Shown: positions 58,662 through 64,000 of the stretch, piece after piece | Layout of the letters: every line of letters begins with the position of its first letter | Position numbering within the stretch: position 1 is the stretch's first letter | Assembly: GCF_030687835.1 (NCBI RefSeq) | Contig: NZ_CP117449.1 | Location: forward strand, 744,001 to 808,000 | Reading direction: 5' to 3' | Length of the DNA: 64,000 bases | From: Pseudomonas hefeiensis | Lineage (GTDB): Bacteria > Pseudomonadota > Gammaproteobacteria > Pseudomonadales > Pseudomonadaceae | Translations under genes and position numbers: made by a program | Notes under the pieces: model-generated | What the model was told of the DNA's origin: nothing | What the model saw: only the letters and a program-made list of their open reading frames with translations | Databases searched by the model: none

Positions 58662-59179
58662 GCACCGTCGAATTGATTGCCAGCCATGAACAGCAACTAA
58701 TCGATGCCGAGTTGTTGCTAGCGTCCCTGAATGAACAATGGGAGTCCGCTTGCCGAGCTGGTGAAGACGTGGCGGCGCTAGAGGATCAGATTGATACGAC
58801 AGCACGGCTAACAAAGCGACTGAGCCTGCGCCTGGAGGCTCTTCAGGATCAGAAAGTCAGCGAAGCCACCCAGGCAAAGATTGACGCCGCCAATGCTCAA
58901 GCCGCCGAGGCAATGGAGGCCGTGGAGCGCTTAGTCATGGCTCGCAAATCAATTGCCCAGCTTGTCGAGAAGATGAAGCCATTGATTGACACCCACAACG
59001 CGGCATTCCAGGTCATCGCTGATCGTTCGCAGCTTGCCGGGCACACGGTTAGCCTCGCTGCCGTTCGTAAGTCTCTAGAGGCTATCCAGCCGCTGGACAT
59101 GGGCAACGTTGCGGCGATCACTAACTTGATGGGTACGAAACAGACCCTGGATATCGTCGTTGGTGGTTCTAGCCACTGA
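58658..59179 (+). CDS. Coiled-coil satellite protein
   Basis: This 173-residue protein is mostly helical, with heptad-like stretches (LTKRLSLRLEALQDQKVSEA, AKIDAANAQAAEAMEAVERL). It ends in a small globular part (VSLAAVRKSLEAIQPLDMGN). Function unknown; it could be a scaffold, capsid-size or packaging factor acting on a helper phage. It overlaps the upstream 45-residue gene (ATGA). Confidence 0.65.
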   Translation: MSTVELIASHEQQLIDAELLLASLNEQWESACRAGEDVAALEDQIDTTARLTKRLSLRLEALQDQKVSEATQAKIDAANAQAAEAMEAVERLVMARKSIAQLVEKMKPLIDTHNAAFQVIADRSQLAGHTVSLAAVRKSLEAIQPLDMGNVAAITNLMGTKQTLDIVVGGSSH

Positions 59180-59228
59180 TCCATCCGCCCGACTCTGACC
59201 GGTCGGGCAATACCACAATGGGCCTTAT

Positions 59229-59489
59229 ATGCACGTGATCGATGAGTTTGAGCCTGAAGACGATCAGCCCAGTGATGAGCAGTTGCTTATCTGGGCTATC
59301 GAAGCCGCCGAGGTAATGCCACCAAGGCGCTGGCTCGCTCGCTGGGGCGGTTTTCTGACGCCGAGGATGTGCGTGAGCAATGGTAAGACAAAGCGGCGCT
59401 ACAACGATTTAGTGAAGGGTATAGCGAAGGCCACGAAACCGGTGCCAGACCGGGATGCCTCGCCTTATCCGGGAGTGATGTGGGCATAG
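59229..59489 (+). CDS. Unassigned small satellite protein
   Basis: This 86-residue protein has an acidic start (MHVIDEFEPEDDQPSDEQLL), a tryptophan-rich middle (RRWLARWGGFL) and a basic stretch (NGKTKRRYNDLVKG). It follows the coiled-coil gene by 49 bases. No family recognised and no strong ribosome binding site, so existence is less certain than its neighbours. Confidence 0.5.
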   Translation: MHVIDEFEPEDDQPSDEQLLIWAIEAAEVMPPRRWLARWGGFLTPRMCVSNGKTKRRYNDLVKGIAKATKPVPDRDASPYPGVMWA

Positions 59490-59581
59490 ATGAAAAACTA
59501 AATGTGTGCCCGCTGCTCAATTCAGTTACGGGGCCCGTATAGGAATCTCAGCGTCTCCACGCTTTCATGGCGTTAATGCAG

Positions 59582-59893
59582 TTAGATGAGTTTAGCTTTT
59601 TCGCGCTCAAATTCTTCCTGTGAGAGCAATCCCTTCTCCCTCAGCTCGGCTAGCTTGAACAGATCATTCGTTGATTTTTCCTCCTTTGATTTGCTGGGCT
59701 CACTGACTGGCATAAAGGCCGAAAGCGACCAGACCAGAGCCACAAGCCATCCGAGAAGCGTCCAGCCAGTCAAAAGGTTTAGAGCCGCTATTGCATTGCC
59801 TGAGGGGTGTTCACGCTTGATCGCTATAAACAGCGGTATGAAATAGAACGCAACCGCGACTCCAATCATGATTAATCCGTAAACGAAATCCAT
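59582..59893 (-). CDS. Superinfection-immunity-like membrane protein with SHOCT tail
   Basis: This 103-residue protein has two membrane helices (FVYGLIMIGVAVAFYFIPLF and LNLLTGWTLLGWLVALVWSL), the pattern of phage superinfection-immunity proteins (T4 Imm-like), and a C-terminal SHOCT motif (LAELREKGLLSQEEFEREK). Imm-like proteins stop DNA entry of related phages. It lies at the right end of the element, 155 bases inside the repeat, as a likely helper or competitor exclusion gene. Confidence 0.8.
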   Translation of the reverse strand: MDFVYGLIMIGVAVAFYFIPLFIAIKREHPSGNAIAALNLLTGWTLLGWLVALVWSLSAFMPVSEPSKSKEEKSTNDLFKLAELREKGLLSQEEFEREKAKLI

Positions 59894-60047
59894 ACTCAGT
59901 TCCTTTTGATAAGCTCAGCCTCGATCTTAGCGTGCGGATGCTCGGTTTGGTAAGGCGAGTAAGCGAGGGAGTGGTTTACGCTGAGTGGCGGGTGAAGTGG
60001 TGGGTGATACTTAGACTATTTTTATACCCCTTGCCATTCGTGCCTTC

Positions 60048-60077
60048 CAGACATTAAAAAGCCGGCTTATGGCCGGC
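60048..60077. repeat. Right 30-bp direct repeat, probable attR
   Basis: Exact copy of 52508-52537 in the same orientation. Here the hairpin is followed by TTCTCG rather than a T-run. No tRNA gene overlaps either copy. Confidence 0.85.
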
Positions 60078-60402
60078 TTCTCGTTGACTAACTCAGTTCG
60101 TTTTTGACAAACCTCACCAGCCTTCAAAACGTACATCCGGCTCTTGCGGCCGGCTGTGGGACTTGGTCAGAAAGTGATCTGCCTTGTCGGTGCGAGGTGT
60201 GGGCTCGCAAATGTGGGGCGGAGGATACGCGGGTTTGCTTCAGAATCCCAGTGGTAAGTGGTGTGGAATCATTGGGTTAGGGGTGATTCAGATAAAGAGC
60301 AGGGGCTGCTGCGCAGCCCAGCGGGGATAAATCCCCTCGCCACAAAAGCTCCTGCCACAGCTCCTTCTGCAGTTCCTGCCACGGTTTCTGGTCTTGGGTG
60401 GG
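60078..60402. repeat. Intergenic region right of the element
   Basis: No gene supported. A single REPIN arm lies at 60303-60344, like the pair at 1.8 kb. Confidence 0.6.
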
Positions 60403-61134
60403 TTAGTCGAACACCGGCGGTCTCTGTTTGTTGAGGGTTGACCACCAGAACACCCAGCCGATCACGTGGATGTGTTGCGCGTCGATCTGTTCTGCGCTGA
60501 AGACCTCGTCGGGATACGCAGCGCTGTTGTGGCTGCGCAGGCGCAGTCGGTTGCCGGGGATGCGGTGCAGGTATTTGATGCGCAGCATGCCGTCGTGTTC
60601 GAGGGCGTAGATTTGGCCGTCGACGATTTGGGTCAGGCCGCGGTCGATGGCGAGGGTGGAGCCGTCTTCGATGCGTTCGGCCATGCTGTCGCCGACCATG
60701 GTGGTGCAGATGGCGTCGCTGGGGTTGATGTCGAGGGTTTCGAGGTGGCTGCGGGGCAGGCGGATGGTTTGGTCGGGGATTTCGATGATGTGGGTTTTGG
60801 TTGCGCCGGGGGCTATGGGGGCTTCCTTGTAGAGGGGCAGTTCGATGTCCGTGGTTTCCTGCACGCTGTAGACGCCATCGTTTTCGGCGGCTTCATAGGT
60901 GACGCCGGGGCCCAGGCCCAGTGGGGTCTGCGGGCCTTCGCCGGTGGCGAGCCATTGCGGGCTGACGGTCAGCAGGCTGGCGATGGAGTAGATGCGCCCT
61001 GGCGGGATGCCACGGTTGAACCAGTTGTTTATGTGCTGGGATTTCACGCCGTATAACTTCGCGAAGTCGGCGGAACGGATATGGGCTTCTTTTAGAAGGG
61101 CTCTGAAGCGGTCGCCACTGGAAAGTATTTTCAT
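60403..61134 (-). CDS. S24-family phage-type repressor
   Basis: The protein is 243 residues from ATG 61134 (MKILSSGDRFRALLKEAHIR); the frame is open to a TTG at 61170 that lacks a ribosome binding site. The N-terminal helix-turn-helix is DFAKLYGVKSQHINNWFNRG. The C-terminal S24 peptidase has the catalytic serine in MVGDSMAERIEDG and lysine in LRIKYLHRI. Such CI/PrtR-like repressors autocleave after RecA activation and govern prophages or pyocins; no phage structural genes are nearby, so its targets are elsewhere or lost. Confidence 0.88.
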   Translation of the reverse strand: MKILSSGDRFRALLKEAHIRSADFAKLYGVKSQHINNWFNRGIPPGRIYSIASLLTVSPQWLATGEGPQTPLGLGPGVTYEAAENDGVYSVQETTDIELPLYKEAPIAPGATKTHIIEIPDQTIRLPRSHLETLDINPSDAICTTMVGDSMAERIEDGSTLAIDRGLTQIVDGQIYALEHDGMLRIKYLHRIPGNRLRLRSHNSAAYPDEVFSAEQIDAQHIHVIGWVFWWSTLNKQRPPVFD

Positions 61135-61210
61135 AAACGGAAAGTTTAGGGGCGACTGTGTTTTCGGCAATAAACATGTCGTTCAAATATATAAGACGAT
61201 CTTTCCGTTT
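61135..61210. promoter_or_regulatory. Inverted operator-like repeats at the repressor promoter
   Basis: AAACGGAAAG (61135-61144) lies directly before the repressor start codon, and its exact reverse complement CTTTCCGTTT is at 61201-61210. A TATATT -10-like hexamer for the minus strand lies between. This suggests autoregulation. Confidence 0.6.
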
Positions 61211-61284
61211 GCAGGATTTGAAAGGGGCGGGCTAAACGCTGTTAAACTTTATTAATACAACTTCGTATTTGTCATCATTAAGAC

Positions 61285-61313
61285 ATAAAAAAACCCCGGT
61301 GCAAACCGGGGTT
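61285..61313 (-). terminator. Terminator of ppa
   Basis: On the minus strand an 8-bp stem (AACCCCGG / CCGGGGTT) precedes eight or more Ts, 17 bases after the ppa stop codon. Confidence 0.92.
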
Positions 61314-61329
61314 CTTCTTTACTTCAGTC

Positions 61330-61857
61330 TCAGCCTTTGTAGGCGGCAACCGACTTGGTGATCGCTTCGCGGGCGGCGTCAGCACCGGCCCAGCCTTCGA
61401 TCTTGACCCACTTGCCTTTTTCGAGATCTTTGTAGTTCGCGAAGAAGTGCTCGATCTGCTGGATCAGCAGCGGTGGCAGGTCGGTGTATTCCTTCACGTC
61501 GACGTACAGTTGCGACAGTTTGTCGTGCGGTACGGCGATGACTTTGGCATCGCCGCCGCCGTCGTCGGTCATGTTCAGGACGCCGACCGGACGGGCGCGG
61601 ATGACCGAGCCAGGGGCGACTGGGTAAGGGGTCACGACCAGCACGTCGAGGGGGTCGCCGTCGTCGGCCAGGGTGTTGGGGATGAAACCGTAGTTGGCCG
61701 GGTAGAACATTGGGGTGGCCATGAAACGGTCAACGAACAGGCAGTCGCTGTCTTTGTCGATTTCGTATTTGATCGGGGCGTGGTTGGCCGGGATTTCGAT
61801 CGCGACGTAGATGTCGTTCGGCAGGTCTTTGCCAGCCGGAATCTTGCTGTAGCTCAT
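61330..61857 (-). CDS. ppa: Inorganic pyrophosphatase
   Basis: Ppa hydrolyses pyrophosphate to drive biosynthesis. The 175-residue protein has the family signature [15 protein letters not shown] and the metal-binding aspartates, with [14 protein letters not shown] start ([20 protein letters not shown]). It has its own terminator. Confidence 0.97.
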   Translation of the reverse strand: MSYSKIPAGKDLPNDIYVAIEIPANHAPIKYEIDKDSDCLFVDRFMATPMFYPANYGFIPNTLADDGDPLDVLVVTPYPVAPGSVIRARPVGVLNMTDDGGGDAKVIAVPHDKLSQLYVDVKEYTDLPPLLIQQIEHFFANYKDLEKGKWVKIEGWAGADAAREAITKSVAAYKG

Positions 61858-61968
61858 TGGGCGGTGCCCCCGTTAGTTGACCAAATGACTGGTCGGATTG
61901 ACCAAAAAGTGGCGGCGATTATAGGCATATTCGGCCGTCGATGCCACGTTACAAGGGTCTTAGAGACC

Positions 61969-62781
61969 TTAGTATGACGCCTGATAGACCGGATCTTCGG
62001 CTTGAAGTTGCCGCAGCCGGGCCAGCGGGTCCTGGCGGTAGAACGCCTTGAGCTGTTCATAGACCCGCGGGTACGCCTGGTGCAGCAGGTCTGGGGCGCT
62101 GAAGAAGTATTCGCTGGTGACGGCGAAGAATTCTGCCGGATTCTCCGCTGCGTAGGGATCGATGACGGTTTCTGCGTCCGGATCCTGGTCCAATTGGCGG
62201 TTGAGGTCATCGAAAGCCTGTTGCATGGCCTCGGCCCAGTCTTTGACCCGCATGTCGGCATGCAGCGGCGGCAGGCCATTGGCGTCGCCGTTGAGCATGT
62301 CGAGTTTGTGCGCCAGTTCGTGGATCACCAGGTTGTAGCCGTCCCAGCCGCCGCTGGCCAGCACGCCGTCCCAGGCCAGGATGATCGGGCCTTGGGGCCA
62401 GGCTTCGCCGCTGTGTTCGCCGTCCCATTCGTGCTCGATGCCGCTGGCGTCGCGGTAGCGCTGGGGGCTGAGGAAGTCGTCGGGGTAGAGCACGATTTCG
62501 TGAAAGCCCTGGTACCAGTTCAGTTCGCCCAGGTGCATCAACGGCAATTGGGCCTGGGCGGCGAGCAGCAGGCGTTGTTCCTGATGCAGTTCGACGCCGG
62601 GCAGAGCGCTCAGGTGTTTGTCATGCAGGAACAGCACGCAGGCTTCGCGCAGCCATTGGTCCTCGGTGGCGTTGATGCCGTCGAGAAAGCTCAGCTGGTG
62701 GCGCACCCGCTGCCAGGTTTCCTCGCTGACGGGATGTTTGGCGAGGGTGCGTTGCCGGCGCCAACCGCTCAGGGACCACAT
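61969..62781 (-). CDS. mtfA: Zinc-dependent peptidase MtfA
   Basis: MtfA (DgsA anti-repressor) is an M90 zinc peptidase; in E. coli it binds Mlc and so modulates glucose-transporter expression. The 270-residue protein has HELAH at 154-158 (LVIHELAHKLDML) and a later glutamate region (ENPAEFFAVTSEYFF). It lies between dedA and ppa, all on the minus strand. Confidence 0.93.
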   Translation of the reverse strand: MWSLSGWRRQRTLAKHPVSEETWQRVRHQLSFLDGINATEDQWLREACVLFLHDKHLSALPGVELHQEQRLLLAAQAQLPLMHLGELNWYQGFHEIVLYPDDFLSPQRYRDASGIEHEWDGEHSGEAWPQGPIILAWDGVLASGGWDGYNLVIHELAHKLDMLNGDANGLPPLHADMRVKDWAEAMQQAFDDLNRQLDQDPDAETVIDPYAAENPAEFFAVTSEYFFSAPDLLHQAYPRVYEQLKAFYRQDPLARLRQLQAEDPVYQASY

Positions 62782-62787
62782 GGGCGA

Positions 62788-63444
62788 TCAGCGCGGGTGA
62801 GCTTTCGAGGCGCTGGCGGCCAGGCGGCTGCGGATTACGCCGATGACCATCGGCACCAGCGACAGCAGGATGATGCCCAGCACCAGCAGCGACAGGTTCT
62901 GCTTGATAAATGGCACATTGCCGAAGAAGAACCCGAGGCTGACCAGGCCGCCGACCCACAGGATGGTGCCCAGGACGCTGAAGGCGAAAAAGCGCGGGTA
63001 AGGCATTTTTGCCACGCCAGCGACGAAGGGCGCGAAGGTGCGCAGGATCGGCAGGAAGCGCGCCAGGGTCACGGTTTTGCCGCCGTGCTTGTCGTAGAAG
63101 TCGTGGGTTTGTTGCAGGTAGTCGCGGCGGAAGATTTTCGAGTTCGGGTTGCTGAACAGCCGTTCGCCTGCGGTGCGGCCGATGATGTAGTTGGTGCTGT
63201 CGCCGAGGATCGCCGCCAGCATCAGCAGGCCGCCGAGCAGCACCGGGTCCATGCCGCCGCCGGCGGCTACCGCGCCGGCGATGAACAGCAGCGAGTCGCC
63301 CGGCAGGAAGGGCATCACCACCAGGCCGGTTTCGCAGAAGATCACCAGGAACAGGATGGCGTAGATCCACGGCCCGTAGTTGGTCACCAGCAGGTCGAGG
63401 TACACGTCGAGATGCAGAATGAGGTCGAGGGGGTTGAAATCCAT
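62788..63444 (-). CDS. DedA-family membrane protein
   Basis: This is 218 residues from ATG 63444 (MDFNPLDLILHLDVYLDLLV). The DedA motif ETGLVVMPFLPGDSLLFIAG and the later FLPILRTFAPFVAGVAKMPY are clear, with several membrane helices. DedA proteins are inner-membrane phospholipid flippases/transporters needed for envelope homeostasis. It lies six bases upstream of mtfA and is likely co-transcribed with it. Confidence 0.93.
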   Translation of the reverse strand: MDFNPLDLILHLDVYLDLLVTNYGPWIYAILFLVIFCETGLVVMPFLPGDSLLFIAGAVAAGGGMDPVLLGGLLMLAAILGDSTNYIIGRTAGERLFSNPNSKIFRRDYLQQTHDFYDKHGGKTVTLARFLPILRTFAPFVAGVAKMPYPRFFAFSVLGTILWVGGLVSLGFFFGNVPFIKQNLSLLVLGIILLSLVPMVIGVIRSRLAASASKAHPR

Positions 63445-63453
63445 GCAAAGCAC

Positions 63454-64000
63454 CTGTGGTCGCGGCCTGACTGGGTTGGGCCTGTGGGTCGGGCTTCGAG
63501 TAAGGCTACAGCGCGTGTAGCTTTTTCTTACAAGCCGGGAAGAGCGGCATTATACGAGGTCGAGGGAGGCGTGCGTGGTGAGTTTGTAGCGGGGGATGTC
63601 GGTGGCGTGTGGCTGGGTGAAACACCCTGTGGGAGCAAAGCTTGCTCGCGAAGATGGTGGCACATTCAACATTGATGCTGGCTGCTCCACCGCTATCGTG
63701 AGCAAGCTTTGCTCCCACAGGTCTGACGGGTGTATGAGCGGGAGAATCAGGCTGGCTGTTAGGCCGCCTTCGCGAGCAAGCCCGCTCCCACAATGGGAAC
63801 GGGGTACGACTGGGAGAGCCAGGCCGGCTGTCAGGCCGTCTCGCGAGCAAGCTTTGCTCCCACAGATCTAACGGATGTACGACTGGGAGAGCCAGGTCGG
63901 CCGTTAGGCCGCCTCGCGGTGGACGTTGATCTCGGCGCCCCGTTAACCACGCTGGCCGAACGCAGGCTTTGCGGAGTGGGCATCCCGGCATGGATGCCGG
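63454..64000. repeat. REP cluster at the right end
   Basis: At least five REP units in both orientations occur between about 63625 and 63870 (cores GTGGGAGCAAAGCTTGCTCG and complements), with a second repeat family (GGGAGAGCCAGGC/TCGGC...) interleaved. An open frame covering 63506-63991 is made of these repeats and is not a gene. No other feature is seen up to the window edge. Confidence 0.85.

Larger units (their letters stand above)
52508..60077. mobile_element. Integrated 7.6-kb satellite-like element
   Basis: The element runs between two 30-bp direct repeats and carries, in order: P4-type integrase, AlpA regulator, a 37-residue frame, an 87-residue protein, a primase-helicase, small genes of unknown function and a superinfection-immunity-like membrane protein. 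The integrase-AlpA-replication layout is that of P4-like phage satellites or small integrative elements. No capsid, terminase or conjugation genes are visible, so mobility would need a helper. Confidence 0.75.

Noticed and set aside
52508..60077. tRNA gene at the element boundary
   Set aside because: Neither repeat copy nor its flanks fold as a tRNA or carry a TTCGA arm in the right place.
62002..63675. 557-codon open frame on the plus strand opposite mtfA and dedA
   Set aside because: It runs through two clear genes and REP sequences; typical GC-rich antisense frame.
63600..63870. Repeated 25-35-bp units suggestive of a CRISPR array
   Set aside because: Units are palindromic REPs in both orientations with irregular spacing and no cas genes.
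63506..63991. 161-codon minus-strand frame at the right end
   Set aside because: Composed of REP units; similar translations recur wherever these repeats occur.

Overview
The window is a piece of a Pseudomonas chromosome, most likely from the P. fluorescens group. The evidence is GC-rich coding sequence, many Pseudomonas-type REP/REPIN palindromes, and gene order retS-purD-purH-fis-dusB-(DUF3426)-prmA ... accC-accB-aroQ, which matches the PA4856-PA4846 neighbourhood of P. aeruginosa as I remember it. The right end carries ppa-mtfA-dedA, like PA4031-PA4029.

Layout. 0-1.6 kb: a copper-handling cluster (TonB copper receptor, two DUF2946 proteins, and a PCu(A)C chaperone broken by a one-base frameshift). 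2.1-11.1 kb: the aerobic-type cobalamin locus as two divergent arms, cobL-cbiD-cobK on the minus strand and cobG-cobH-cobI-cobJ on the plus strand, with a solitary zeta-toxin-like kinase between them. 11.6-20.5 kb: a 2,357-residue toxin with a TcdA/TcdB-type glycosyltransferase, a papain-like Cys-His-Asp domain and a pore-forming segment, followed by two divergent genes that look like distant paralogues of each other. 20.4-30.8 kb: marC, retS, purD, purH, fis, dusB, a DUF3426 protein and prmA. 31.0-35.0 kb: a dermonecrotic-toxin-type protein inserted between prmA and accC. Its last domain is CheD-like and is out of frame by one base at a run of seven Gs. 35-37.4 kb: accC, accB, aroQ. 38-39.3 kb: a levansucrase gene with a perfect LexA-type palindrome at its promoter.

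39.5-60.1 kb is accessory DNA. It starts with two near-identical DUF6124 genes, each preceded by a ~300-nt leader. The two leaders differ by compensatory changes and share two long-range pairings, one of which covers the ribosome binding site. An orphan XRE regulator lies between them. Next come a DarT-like/DarT/DarG cluster (DNA ADP-ribosylation), a NucS/DUF91-type nuclease and a complete type I restriction-modification operon (hsdM-hsdS-hsdR). Last is a 7.6-kb integrated element bounded by 30-bp direct repeats, with a P4-type integrase, AlpA regulator, primase-helicase, several unassigned small genes and a superinfection-immunity-like membrane protein.

60.4-64 kb returns to core genes: an S24-type repressor with inverted operator-like repeats, ppa, mtfA, dedA and a dense REP cluster. 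I see no rRNA, tRNA, insertion sequence or CRISPR array. All functional calls rest on reading motifs and gene order by eye; no database search was run.
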